64,000 bases of DNA from Blasia pusilla (taxonomy: Eukaryota; Marchantiophyta; Marchantiopsida; Blasiales): positions 30,690,001 through 30,754,000 of the forward strand of contig CM114271.1 in assembly GCA_050084515.1 (NCBI GenBank). The letters run 5' to 3'. This document shows positions 12,771 through 24,504 of this stretch, piece by piece. The notes under the pieces were generated by a model, which ran no database searches, was not told the origin of the DNA, and saw nothing but the letters and a program-made list of their open reading frames with translations. Every line of letters starts with the position of its first letter. Position 1 is the first letter of the stretch. A program made the position numbers and the translations under genes.

Positions 12771-13600
12771 TCATGTGGAAACTACATAATTTAAAGGGTG
12801 GTCAAACACAACATATGCCACACCTCTAGAACAACCATCACACACCAACATGGTGGCTGCATCCCTTGCAGATCCACACAACATACACCTCAAGTCAGCT
12901 AGTATCAGTGAAGAGCTTGGATCTACTGTTTCATTCACTGTCGGAAGATGATATTGCACACATTACTCAAGTGTCCTCGCTTCAATCCATACTTGCATAA
13001 CCCTCTCGTATCGTCTATACTACTCTCTCCGCCAACCCATCTGTCGCTTCAAAATGATCTCTAGACATGGTACAATGATCTATCAGTGCCTAATCAGACA
13101 AATCCTAAAACTCTCCCTTGAACTCGGTACATTGGTTAGTCAATACCTCTGCCGATTATACCAAAATACCAAAATGACTAAGCATACGATGTAGAAATTT
13201 ATTAGCCGCTCCCTTGCTTGCCTTTTTTGGTAGTGTTACCAACTCTATCCACTTGGAGAAATGCTCTACCGTGACCAACATGTAGCTATGATGACACCCA
13301 GTCAATCTAGATCTACCATAAGGTCTCGTGAAATCTAGACTCCACCGATAACCTAATCCCATAATTGGCAAAGGATGCAACTATGGAGTGCAAGCATTAA
13401 AGGATGTTTGCACTTGATCACACACCATAAACCAAGCTATAAACTTCTGAACTTCATTATGCATGCCACACCACCATTGGCAATATTAAATCTGGAGTAA
13501 GGTGTGAGTATTCTTTACTCCAAAATGCTCCAACTCCTCATGGGCATGTCACACTATACGTGCTCGCTGGGAAGGATGAGGCACCAATCGTACCCTACTA
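12771..13600 (-). pseudogene. Gypsy integrase core and truncated PHD finger, copy 3
   Basis: On the - strand, 13,380-13,156 encodes the integrase core start (MGLGYRWSLDF, HFSKWIELVTLP) and 12,959-12,771 encodes the C-terminal tail with the first half of the PHD finger (RCMLCG, TMLVCDGC). A frameshift then destroys the His/Cys ligands. The two pieces are in different frames and the segment between them is shorter than in the other copies, so this copy has an internal deletion. 13,400-13,600 retains decayed upstream integrase sequence. Confidence 0.7.
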
Positions 13601-13859
13601 TCTCCCTATACCTGTAAAATGTGTGTCCCCTCCCACTTGAACCTCCTAGCTCTCTATTGGATCCGATCTCGCTCCGTAGCACTCACTTTGCTCGCTATGA
13701 CCTTAATATGTAGGAACTCCACAATCTCAAAGCTGTCATGGATATCACAACTACCCGAAAACACACTCTATGATGCATCCTCTCTTGCTACATTCCTACA
13801 GCCCTACCCTAGTCCGCTACCAGAAAAAATGAGTGAAAAATAAGCAACACTTCAACATG

Positions 13860-14460
13860 GAAAAACAACTCAAATGCCAATCAACATCTCCATGGGCTCC
13901 CCACGGAGGCAATCCAATTTCCTTCCTACATACAAAAAATTTCCCCTTGCCCCATCATATCTTTCTCGTGTAAAATCAAAGTAAAAATAGCTCACACGAA
14001 TAACTCCACTAGTCTCTCGAATCAACATCAGCATATCGAGCAATATCCACCCTCCACTATGAGGGAATCCGAACGCCAACACCCTTGTTCCTACAACACA
14101 TAAAGCAAGAGAGGTGCTCCTAGGGCCCAACATGAGCAAGATGGCTAGAGAAAGCCATCTCTTCCTCTCTTATAGTGTTGGGAAGAGCCAAAGTTCTCTT
14201 CCCCCAAAAATAGCCTCTCCAACAATAACCTACGAGCACAGATTATCATGTGACCGATAACTAGATCGACGGATCACTTGGCCAAAAATAGAAAAGAATG
14301 GAAATGGTAGAAACGACGCTCTCGATGCAACGGACTTATCATCAACCTCATCTGACACCTCAAGACAAAGTTACACCCAAATTTCCCGTTGCCCCTTTAT
14401 GTTGTTGACGCAGTAGAACTCTACTTGTGGACTAACTAAGATGTGACATAAATTATTCAC
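13860..14460 (-). repeat. LTR body of the PHD-gypsy family
   Basis: This stretch is collinear with 2,300-2,780, sharing segments such as GAGGGAATCCGAACGCCAAC, a CAACATGAG segment and GACAAAGTTACACCCAAA, in the same orientation. It lies upstream of integrase copy 3 on the - strand and so would be its 5' LTR, but the LTR start block is missing. Confidence 0.6.
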
Positions 14461-14814
14461 ATGATCTCTTCCTCACTTTCTATCAAGGGATATATGACTA
14501 AAGGGTACAATCGTTGAATTGTATTAAGATCCTCTTAAAGAAGCTACTAATTCAATTTCTACCGTGGGCAGTGGGGGATCGTCTTGACCTCGAGGTAGTG
14601 GCATCTCTACATATGCATGGATGATCCATGTTTGAGAGAGAGAATATCTTGTGTATCTTTCATATTCTATGAATTACCTATGCTCTCTTAGAGCTTGTGC
14701 TTGGCTTTCTATTTTAGATTTATGGTGGGTTGCAATTGCTAAGATGACAGAGATGCCTACTAGACCCACCATGGTTGCACAAAAACAAACAAGGCCATCC
14801 CTAGGATGGAAAAT

Positions 14815-15110
14815 TTTGGACATTGATTGCAAGAGGTGGGATTCACACTTATAGTTGATGATGGAAGAAAGGGAAAGGGCAAGGGCAAGGGCAAGTGGGG
14901 TAATAAGGGGGGAGGGAGTAGAGGTGGAGGGAGGAAGAAACGTGAGAGTATGGAACACAAAGGAAAGTGGAGGGAACGAAAAAGAATGGGAAGGTAGGAC
15001 CCACATGGACAAGTCCTTCCATAAGATGGATGTAAGTCCACAGACATGGACATGTCCATGGATATAGACCTTTTCCACATACAACCTTGAGGCTCACGAT
15101 ACAACATGTC
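14815..15110 (+). repeat. Dispersed purine-rich repeat, single unit
   Basis: The unit GATTGCAAGAGGTGGGA, then a purine-rich middle, then ACATGGACATGTCCATGG and a CATACAACCTTGAGGCTC-like end, recurs twice in tandem at 56,040-56,530. The palindrome CATGGACATGTCCATG at about 15,048-15,063 is a landmark. The element class is not clear. The frames across it (Pro/Ser/Leu-rich on one strand, Gly/Glu/Arg-rich on the other) are composition artefacts. Confidence 0.6.
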
Positions 15111-16298
15111 ATGATGTCTCCACATATCGATTTTTTGGATAACCATGAAGAGATCTTTCGTTTGGTTAGTCGAAGAGGTAGATTCTATGGTCTACGACAT
15201 GTCTTATTGGATTCCAGAGCGAAACCCCTGATGTTGGAGAGAGCGAGATTTAAAAGTTTGGGCCTCACTTGGGCTTATATTCAATGTTGTCTATTCAAGA
15301 TATAAGAATTGGGGGGAAAATCCATACTTAATTTATTTTTTTAAATTGCTATGTGGGAGCCCTTAACTTGAATGTTTGAAATCTAAATGTGAAGGTTTAT
15401 GTTAGATGCAATATCACCAATATCCATGTGGAAGGGATTTCATATTCCACTAGGATTCCCATGGACTAGAAATCAAACTCAACTCTCTTCATAAAAAGAT
15501 TGGGACAAGAATTTCTTGCCATAGAATCTATATAATAGGCTTCTCATATCATCTTAGATTGTGGCATGTGCAAACACGTCATCTAAATCAACTTAAGGCA
15601 TTTTTTGATTTATCAAGCTAAAAGTTATTTCATAGTACTATGAGGGTTACCTTGAGCTTAGGTATACTAGGTCAATTCACGAGCCCTTAGATTCTTATCT
15701 ACATGAACATATATAATCTAACCTATATTAGTGTATATATCATAAGGATGCCTTTATGGTGAACAAGCTTTGAATCTACAAAATAGCACAAATAAAATTT
15801 TAAAGATTGGGAACTTTTTTATAGTCACATGTTCGTATGAGGAGAAAAACATGCAAGATGCTATATGATATTTCCTTATGGAGACATATTTTACTTTTTT
15901 TTGACAAATCTATCCCAAAAAATAGTTCACACTTTCTCTAATTGTAATATAGATTACATTCATCCATGAATAAAAGTTGAAGGCAAGAGAGATAGTCAAA
16001 CCTAGAGGCTCAACTACTATAAAGCTACGTGATCCACTCACAAAACAATTACACCATCCCCATCACTCTTATAAAGAAATCAAAACTTCTATTATCTATT
16101 CAAAATTTACATTGTACAAGTTGCATACTTGTGCTCCATGTCAAAAAAGTAATTTCATCCCACTATCCTAATTTTTTATTTGTATTTTCCCTATCTCCTA
16201 GTTCTAAATCTATTTCCCAGTCTATTATTCAAATCCAAACTTTAAACCTCGACGTAAAGGGAATTGCTAAGAGAGAAATCATGCATCCTTAAATATTA
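15111..16298. other. Spacer without recognised genes
   Basis: AT-rich sequence with short, scattered frames only. I see no conserved domain, structural RNA or clear transposon end between the dispersed repeat and the first Helitron. Confidence 0.5.
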
Positions 16299-16570
16299 CT
16301 AGTGGATATATGTGAGATGCACGTGTTAACTAATGATGGATGATTTAATTTACCCATCATTATTGCAATCCCATACTTGTTCGAGCCCTACCGCATATTT
16401 GAAATATCCTCAAAGTCAACCCTAACTTGACTAATCTCTAAAGTGGACCATGTATCCTGAAAGCGACCCCAAATTAAAGACCTATATCAAGACATGATCG
16501 GTTGAAATTGTAAGATGTCAATAGGAAAAATATTCGAAAATGGAAGGGCACTCGAAACTAATAATACAGA
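16299..16570 (-). mobile_element. Short non-autonomous Helitron, family 1
   Basis: Read on the - strand it begins TCTGTATTATTAG after an A and ends CTAG before a T, the A^T insertion site of Helitrons. A GTGCATCTCACA-type hairpin remnant lies just inside the 3' end. It is collinear with the copies at 49,938 and 54,274. Confidence 0.6.
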
Positions 16571-16887
16571 TTAATTTGTCTTGTGATATGGATTCATTAT
16601 AATATACATTACTTAACATGCCCGTGCTACACACGAAAAGAAGGTTTTTAAGAAAATATTAGAAATAAAAATCATATTCCGATTATCACTATTGACTTTA
16701 AAGAGTAGTGGTTATGTGGAGATTCTTCTTAAACATCCACTCCTCCCATCCATTAATTCTCCTCTTCTCAATAATATCACTACTTCCTCTAATAATACCA
16801 CGTCTCTTCCCCAAAGGTTTCACTTCCTTCACCCCTACTAAAATCAATATTCATGGAAAAAATTAATGCCATGTTGCTATTTTATCT

Positions 16888-17088
16888 TTAGCATAAACCC
16901 ATGTGATGCACGGATTTATATAACCTCCCATAATTAACTCACAAGAATTTCTCACAATTTTTAAATGTCATTTTAAATCAATTTTGAACGATCCTATTGG
17001 TTCAAAAGACAAGGGATCTCATTAGATGAAAATGCCAAATGTCGAGGAGTTAGAAAATTAAAAGGGCACTCTCCAATAATGATATAGA
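16888..17088 (-). mobile_element. Short non-autonomous Helitron, family 1
   Basis: On the - strand the 5' end reads TCTATATCATTATTGGAGAG and the 3' end carries the CCGTGCATCACATGG hairpin followed by CTAA and a T-side base. The base before the 5' TC is G instead of A, probably a later mutation. The interior shares the AATTGATTT segment with other copies. Confidence 0.65.
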
Positions 17089-17140
17089 CTATGTCACTAT
17101 TTTGTCTTATTGTGCATATAGGATTTGCCATTACAATATA

Positions 17141-17847
17141 CTAGTAACTTTTTGCCTATGCGATGCATTTAATCGGATGAATCAGAATGAAAATAGTTCA
17201 CAAATGGAGAATATCATGAAGCATTACATTATGCACACGTTGAAAATTTGAAATTATCGAGTTCATGAGTAAATAGAAAAGATAAATTTCTTCTTAAATA
17301 TATGAACACTCATATTTTTTATTACAAAATTTTAATTTTTAATTTTAATTTATAAATAAATTATTTATCCTCAATTTTCAACCCCTATCTCTCAATTCAT
17401 AAAATAAAATCATTCATTTTGATCCAAAATTTATTTCAAAATATTCTATAGAAATCCTTCACAATGAAAGCTTTAAAAGGAAAATCAAACTTGTATATTA
17501 TTTTCATCATTTTGAAGAATGATAATAATTCACTATGCTATTTAGTATATTTTCCCATTAAAAAAACAATATATAGTTTTATTTTCAAATATTACTGTAA
17601 TAAATTTTTTAAATATTGAAGTAATAAATTTAGTTTTTTTAATTCAAAAAAATCAAAAAAATAGATATCAATTTCTTCAGAAGATTTTTTTAATTATTTT
17701 ATTTAGAAAAATTTAATGTAATCATCTAAATTATTTTTCATTCAAATTTTGATTAAATAGAGACAAAAATTAAAGAGTTGAAAATCTTCTACCGGCGTGG
17801 TTTATTGGAAACCTCTAAGCCAAAACTAAGGCTCTTAGTAGTATGAT
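17141..17847 (-). mobile_element. Non-autonomous Helitron, family 2 (707 bp)
   Basis: On the - strand it starts TCATACTACTAAGAGCC after an A and ends CTAG before a T. A TGCATCGCAT hairpin lies about 11 nt inside the 3' end. A second, longer copy with matching ends is at 57,754-58,787. The interior is very AT-rich and has no Rep/helicase coding sequence. Confidence 0.65.
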
Positions 17848-18034
17848 GAATGCATGAAAGAATTAATCACTTATACTCTTCTTAGAGTTTTTTACAAAAC
17901 ATGCTAGCCAATGCTCGTTAATTTTCTTTATTAATTTTCTTAAGATGATATGTGTCCTTAGAAGATAGATATCAACATCCGAGGATAGTGTCCTCAAATC
18001 CAATACTCTTTTAATTATACAGATGGGATGTGAA

Positions 18035-18212
18035 TCTATTTATATAATTATGGGAGAGTGTCTTCTTGATTTGCAGACACCTATATGTTGACACGTGACA
18101 ATTAGACGAAAAAAATGTTTCACATACTACGAATCATAAAAAATTTGAATTTGTGTACACTTTAGGAGCTATACATTTTTTACTTCCGTTCATCGCAAAG
18201 ACATCTTACTAG
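18035..18212 (+). mobile_element. Short non-autonomous Helitron, family 1
   Basis: It starts TCTATTTATATAATTATGGG after an A, continues with the family's GAGAGTGTCTTCTTGATTTG segment, and ends CTAG before a T. The 3' hairpin is decayed. Confidence 0.5.
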
Positions 18213-18801
18213 TATGTTTAAAAACAAATTAGAGAATTCTGATTTGATTTCAGGTGGATGGAGATGTTAAAAAAATGTGTTTGAGAGTGGGAAAACATTT
18301 ACGCAGTGGGGGACTCTACTCTCGAACTAGATCGAAGGTCTCAACCATTACTAAGAACCAATTATAACCAACTTCATTTGCATCCTACACAATATGAGAT
18401 TAAGTGAAGATTACGTGATGCTTTCTTGAGGCGAGCGTGCAATCTGTTCATGAACTCGTGATTCGTTTTGATTCGTGGTAGGGTTTGCAGACCTAGTCGT
18501 AAACGGTATATATGTTCTTTCCTGCAGCTCCAGTTTCCATTATTTCACCTATATCTCATTTCTTCTCTAACCGACATCATTTCGTTATTGTTCTCTTGGT
18601 GGCAGTTGGTAAGATTAATCTATAGAAACAGAAACATGCCGTTTCTTCCCAACCGGACCTTCGTCAATAATAACCCTTGTCCCTTGTAGATGCTTGTGCC
18701 ATCTGCCGTAGGTAAGTAAGATTCCTTTTCTCTCTTGGATTCCTTCGCATTGTCGCAATACACCACCAATAACCAACCTAACACTGGCGATGGATGGATT
18801 G

Positions 18802-19788
18802 TCAAGATGCGGCGTCTACTCGATCGCCTGCCTCTTCCTCCTGGGATGGAGCATGCTGCAAGCTCAAACCGACCAAGGCAGACGCCACCTGGTCGATGTT
18901 GGGTCGACTGTAGAGATCCAAGCTGCAACACTGAGCGGCAATCTGCAACATCGATTTCATCAGCTCTAGGCCTCCGGCAGCTTTTCCCGGCTGAATGAGG
19001 TTTTCCGCTTTCCCCGTCCTGAGGCGATCAAGGACAAGGTTCACGAGCAACGTGACGGGCCGCTTGATATCCCAGGCAGTCAAGAAAGTCGCCAACTCCA
19101 TGAGGAGCACTCCAAAGCTGTAGATGTCTGATTTATCGTCCAAGTGACATGTCTGCTCGTAGACGGGACACTTGTAACCAAATGCGCCCAGGGGTACCGG
19201 GGTGTACGAATCGGACTCGGTCTTCACAACCACGGCAATCCCCAGATCTGCAAGCTTCGCACGGTGGTTTTCGTCCAGAAGAACGTTGGAGGATTTGACA
19301 TCTCTGTGGAAGATGGGAAATCGGGCGTTGTAGTGGAGCTCACAGAGTGCGTTCGCCACGTCTATGGCCACCGATAATCTGTTGAACGCGTTGTTGTGGA
19401 GGTGGTTGCCTTTTCTTCCTTGAATATGCTGCCTCAAACTGCCTTTGGCCATGAATTCATAGACAATGAGGGGATCTTTGGGATCGAAGGAGACACCCAG
19501 GAGATGGCGGACGTGTGGGTGCGTTCTTAAGGAGAGGAGACGCTGGACTTTCATTTCTGCGACAATTCCCGCCTGTGGATCAGCAATGTTGGGCTTGAAT
19601 CGCTTAACGGCGACAGAGCTTCCGTCGAGCAAGCGACCATGGTACACTCTTCCATTTTGCCCTTCCCCCACACAATTCTTTAGTCCGAAGTTGCCCGTTG
19701 CTCTTTGGAGTACCCTGAACGTGAACCAGTCGATAGGGTCATCCTGCTGCACACCTCCTCTCTTCACAGGAGCCACCATCCTTGGCAT
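18802..19788 (-). CDS. Receptor-like/cytoplasmic protein kinase domain
   Basis: An intronless 328-residue frame from the ATG at 19,788 encodes a complete Ser/Thr kinase domain of the plant RLK/Pelle class. Visible elements are the Gly loop GEGQNG (41-46), VAVK with catalytic Lys62, helix-C Glu78, HRDVKSSN (161-168) with catalytic Asp163, metal-binding Asp181 in DLG (usually DFG), the activation-segment end GYKCPVYE (204-211, where the usual PEY is PVY), DIYSFG (221-226) and a late Arg295. The main catalytic residues are kept, so activity is plausible. The frame is open a further 13 codons upstream to a TTG, and a splice acceptor-like TTGAGTTCAG lies just before the ATG, so this may be the last exon of a longer receptor kinase. 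A second ATG is at 19,779. No membrane segment is in this exon. Confidence 0.85.
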   Translation of the reverse strand: MPRMVAPVKRGGVQQDDPIDWFTFRVLQRATGNFGLKNCVGEGQNGRVYHGRLLDGSSVAVKRFKPNIADPQAGIVAEMKVQRLLSLRTHPHVRHLLGVSFDPKDPLIVYEFMAKGSLRQHIQGRKGNHLHNNAFNRLSVAIDVANALCELHYNARFPIFHRDVKSSNVLLDENHRAKLADLGIAVVVKTESDSYTPVPLGAFGYKCPVYEQTCHLDDKSDIYSFGVLLMELATFLTAWDIKRPVTLLVNLVLDRLRTGKAENLIQPGKAAGGLELMKSMLQIAAQCCSLDLYSRPNIDQVASALVGLSLQHAPSQEEEAGDRVDAAS

Positions 19789-20280
19789 TATTGCGGTACG
19801 CGCACTGAACTCAACGGCGCACCACAAATGATCAAAATATGCCCTCCAGTCGCTTGGTACCCGTGTGATTCTCGATCATCAATTAGCTAACCGGGGAATA
19901 AAATGTCTACCCTAGCATTGACTTCTCTTTTGCTTGTCCACACTAACAAGCGGACTGACTTACTGGATAAATCTGCTGCCTTCAGCACTTCGATCCTCCT
20001 CAATCCACCATCGGCGAGCATCAACAGTTTCACGAAAGACGCCTGCGGTGGCATACATCGCAAAGTTGAAGATAAGGTCATTAGGTCATTCCTAGCACCT
20101 ACAGCGTGTGTCCTTCAGCGTTTGTGTCGGCATTGACAGAGTGGTGTGCGAAGTAACCGTTTCGCACGAACGCAGGGCGATCAAAGCTTTGGGCTCCATC
20201 CGCTCCGAATCAAATAGCTGGCAAATTATAGGTGTGTTTCTACTTCAGTGACAAAGCTGCTGTGGCTTTCTCTCATGCTC

Positions 20281-20338
20281 CAGTTGAGGATTTCCACATC
20301 CTGGTCTCTCAGACCAGGATGTGGAAAATCCTCAACTG
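20281..20338. repeat. Near-perfect 27/28-nt hairpin, 3-nt loop
   Basis: The left arm (20,281-20,307, CAGTTGAGGATTTCCACATC and 7 more bases) is matched by the reverse complement at 20,311-20,338 with one extra base. The loop is CTC. It lies within the kinase upstream region. Confidence 0.95.
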
Positions 20339-20756
20339 CTCTTCTCGCTCCAGAAACAAAGACTTACCAATTTCTCGCGAAAACCTCGTGCTCCAACGCG
20401 GTCATTGTTTTTCACACCGCTCCCAGCATTCGTCTCGAATTCATTCTCCGTAACGGCGCCCCTTTCTCCATCGAGCAGCAAGTGTACTGATGCATCTAAT
20501 ATCGTACCGAACTGAAATTCACGGTGCATGAAAAGTGAAAGTATTGATACGAACCATGGGTATCATCGCGTAATTCTAACACTACTATTGCGTGCTACAG
20601 ACGTAGAGGTTAGGTTACAGTAAATGGGGAGAGAGCCATCGTGCCATCTGTCGGCCGTGTCCATTCATCATCTAATTAGCCATCTTATCCACGGATGCGA
20701 AGTCCTCATATTTTGACAAGGGTAAACCAACACACTTACGGGCACAATCTAAACCC

Positions 20757-20827
20757 CGCCCGCACGTCGCTCTTTCCAGATCCCCCGGGCAAATCCCGGG
20801 GGATCTGGAAAGAGCGACGTGCGGGCG
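20757..20827. repeat. Perfect 33-bp inverted repeat, 5-nt loop
   Basis: Arms at 20,757-20,789 and 20,795-20,827 are exact reverse complements, beginning CGCCCGCACGTCGCTCTTTC and ending CCCCGGG, with loop CAAAT. The GC content is far above the surroundings. It lies about 480 bp from the hairpin at 20,281. Confidence 0.97.
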
Positions 20828-22533
20828 CCCTCACCAAACTGTTTGTTGAAATCGCGAAATCATCCAGTTTTGGGCCAAATCGTACTTTCTGCCTAGTCTA
20901 CGTGATGGAACCTGTTCAATGAACCTTTCTTGAAGTATACGATGACTTACCTTTGTTGCACATGCTGATCCAGCGCGAACCACATGTACGAATGTGCGGG
21001 GCAAGCGGCGATTCGCTCGACAGCAGAGTGGCAGGTGTGTGGCGTGGCTTCCGTCTCTGGGCAGATAGCATACTTCTGCTCATAGCAGCGGTAGTGTACC
21101 AAACGGGCGAGCTCCGATAACCCAATGTCTTCCATTGCATTCGTGCGAAACTGGAGCATTGAGGGGATAGCTTGGGAACAGGGGTGGGCATGGCATGGGC
21201 ACAGCCGACTACCAACTGTTCGCTAGCATCCTTTCACGCGATTTCACGCGATTCATGCCAATCCCCCAACGGACATCCGATTTAGGGTTACCTTCCACAG
21301 AACACGTATCCATTGGACAGGCTCTTGAATTCGAAGGTAACGAGAACGCCACAATCCCCGACCATCTTGGGATGCCGCTTTGTGAAGTCGAGTGGCCTGT
21401 CTCGTGAAGACTCTTCCAGTCTACCAATTTCGTAACCACCAGGGTTCTCAATTAGGTAGCAAATCTGCAGGCAATTTTCTAAAATACCGCAGAGTTTGTG
21501 AGCCGGCGCATCCCGCACATGTTCTGAGGTTGAGGTGAGAATTGACTCGTGATTAATTTGGTCTAATTTCGTTTCCAAATACAAGTACCGAGCAAAAAAA
21601 ATCTGTCTGTCTTTACATTTGAGTAGTTGGGGAGAAAACTGATTGAAATGAAGGGTTCCTTGCATTTTGCAATCAAATAACGGACAGGAATTCAGTAAAT
21701 TTTATAAACTATCATATAATGTACTCTATCTAGGATGGAGAAATGTTCCACCTTTCTTTTCAATTTTTTTGGGTTAATATGTGTAAGATTTAAGAGAATA
21801 ATTAAATTAACAGGTCAAAGATTTAATGAAAGATTTAATTAAGGAGATAAGTTATGCGCATGTGATGCTCGTGCTATGGACATCACATGTGATACCCTTG
21901 ATTCATGTTGTGGCATCGATCATGGACCCTTAAGTATGTGCATCCCGATACACCAAGTTAGAACCTATGGGATCATCAACCATCACATCAATGTCATCAC
22001 CCAATAGATGAAAGCCACCTAAAAACATAACGAGATCATCTCTTCAAGAAGAGGTTGCTTATGTAGTAGAAGGTAGGATACGTAGCTACTCTTGCCCAAG
22101 TTTATACTCTGCATTACAAGCCATTACAAGTGTAACATCCTTTCTAATCACATCATGGATCGTCATTTGTTCTCCACCAGATGCACATCAAAGATTTTGG
22201 ATATCCTTTCCATCAATGGGATCCGATCCCTCCATACACAATTTGGCGTACAAGAGACGAATCGAGAATATACCCAAAGGAAGATGAAATGGAAGAACAA
22301 GAGGACTTATAATAAGCCATGCCCTTGCTCGTGTACCTACACTTAAATGAAAGCAGACAAGCTTGATGAGTGTCAAAGGATACCTTAGAGAGAATGTTGG
22401 AAAAGCTGATTTGGAGCAAATTCTCAAAGGTCTTGAAGTGGATCAAGCCCTTCTATAATCAATTGATTGAAAGGAAGTATGATTATCTTTGTTGTGAGTG
22501 GAGGAAGAGCCCAAGCAGTTTGTCAATTGTATG

Positions 22534-22618
22534 CCCCTCCTCTACGTGGGCTACTACATGATCCATCATGATAATGGTTGCCCTCCTCTGCGTGGACTAC
22601 ATTATCCATCATGATAAT
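22534..22618 (+). repeat. Imperfect direct repeat, about 40 bp x 2
   Basis: Two adjacent copies share CCTCCTCT-CGTGG-CTAC and ATCCATCATGATAAT, separated by a few bases. No function is evident. Confidence 0.8.
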
Positions 22619-23254
22619 CACACCTACTTAGGAAAACCTTGAAGTCATAATCAGGGATTGTTGGTGCAGATGCAAATATAGAGGAAAGTAATACATCTTC
22701 ATAAAATATAGGCAAGACAACTTGTCATGAAGCAAAGATACCATCATCTCCCTAACATGTATTTGGATGAAGAAGTTGACCAAACTTCATAGAATTGTTA
22801 TTTAAAGAATCTCATAATCCACTTGAGGATCCCCTAAATGAGGTAACAAATGAAGCCATTCTACATCTTTCAAAATGGCTTCATCGAAGAACTTGGAGAT
22901 ATAATCTATGAAGCCAATTGAGTCCCAAAAAATCCAAACCCCTTCAACGCAAATAGTAAAATCAAGAGTTAGTAGAATGAATGTTGAGGGAAGCCATGAA
23001 GGAGGCTATATGCAACATTTACTAAGCTAGACTACAAGGTTTAAGATATTCTAAGAGAGTTTCTCCACAAAATAGGTATACGTAGGAATCACTTCAGAAA
23101 GTGGACTTATAATATGGGTATCATCAATAGTAGAAGGGAAGAGACAAGATGGAAATTCTTGGGCTAATAATCAAAGGGCACAAAATGGTACGAAGGCAAA
23201 GAGTAGGCCATCCATGGGATCCCCTAAACACATGCCACATGCGGATTGGAGAAT

Positions 23255-23395
23255 ACTCAACCTTACGTAACAGACCTATCCTCAACCTTATCTCACACCT
23301 CGGGACGAAGTTACACTCAAGACAGTCTGCTGGCTCTGTATGCCGTCGCCACGATAGATCTCTACCTATTGGCTACTAACATGTGACAGTGGCCT
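23255..23395 (-). repeat. LTR fragment of the PHD-gypsy family
   Basis: The segment with GAAGTTACACTCAAGACAGTC, TATGCCGTCG and ACATGTGACAG aligns with 2,660-2,780 and 14,350-14,455 in the same orientation. It is isolated from any internal gypsy sequence. Confidence 0.55.
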
Positions 23396-24504
23396 CATTG
23401 ACTTGACTTGCTACCCACTCTAGATAAATATCAAGATTGGAGCATATCTCATGAACTACAATCTCACAGTCACCAAGGATGGCCATTCCAAATTAATGAG
23501 GAAATAAGTGGGGAATAAGTCCCCCAAAGCCTAGAGATAGAGTATGGAAGACAACCTCCTACAATATGTGCACACAACTTATCTAGAGAGATAAAGCCAC
23601 TTCCCAGATAAAGAAATTTTGGAGATGCTCAAAAACCATACTTGATAGCCCGCTTGTTGATAAGCGAGGAGTATGAGGAGAAGTACTCTTGAAAACCTCC
23701 AAGTCAAGGTAAGTCAAGATCTAGTATATAGGCTTCCAAAAAATATGGTGCATCATCACTTCAAGCTTTTGCCTTAGGAGGATGAAAAGCTTCTAAGAGT
23801 GCCATTATATCCACACTTAGAATAGTTGAGTCTGTGCGAAATCCTTGCAATTTTACTACAACCAACAAAAGTCATTGACTTAAAAAACTCATTCCTATGG
23901 ATACTAAGTGAGTCTCAAAATCAAAGAGCCAAGCGAGTCTCAAACGCATATAAATTTAAGCTTAAAACTAAATTAGTGACACAATCATGGAATGAATATC
24001 ATTCATGGATAAGAGATGGATGGAAATCAACCCTTGCGAATCAATGACGAGCCAAACCTTTTGGACATGTACCTCAATTTCCTTGAAATCACCTTCACAA
24101 CACCAACGTCAAGGTTAGTGGCAATTCTGCCAATATTTATTTCCCCCTTCTCGCTCTTAGTCTTAATCGTGATAACCAAGTCATGAGTAAAGCTTGGTAT
24201 GCTCTTCATCCTACCGACTCCTCCTAGTTTGGTCTTTCCCCACACTCTATTGTAGCTTCTCATAGGTTACCTCCTATGATACCCCATACCCCACTTTCAA
24301 ACCTCATGGCGTAAGTTGTCCGATGATTAGAATTTATACAAGCTTGGTATTTAGAGTATAAAACCAAGGAACAATATGGACTTAACTGTTTATTTAACCC
24401 AAAGTTCGCTTGTGGTTGGAAAGCCTTCATCTAGTAGTTGATGGGTAATTCGAATGATAACCCCTAAGGGAATCCAAATACATCCCTAACTTATCCAATG
24501 GTTA

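Larger units (their letters stand above)
19887..21665 (-). other. Candidate upstream exons of the kinase locus
   Basis: Three protein-like stretches lie upstream of the kinase on its strand. 21,160-20,951 reads FRTNAMEDIGLSELARLVHY and then a Cys-rich part (YRCYEQKYAIC), ending at a strong donor AAAG|GTAAGT. 21,530-21,300 is another Cys-containing stretch (LCGILENCLQICYLIENPGG) ending near GGAAG|GTAACC. 20,060-19,990 encodes SFVKLLMLADGGLRRIEVLK before a TCCA|GTAAGT donor. They could be the extracellular and juxtamembrane parts of one receptor kinase. I could not chain them in phase with the kinase exon, so the gene model is open; transcripts would decide. Confidence 0.3.

Noticed and set aside
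14674-15146. Several Pro/Leu/Ser-rich frames on the - strand
   Set aside because: The region is a dispersed purine-rich repeat also present at 56 kb; frame composition reflects the repeat.
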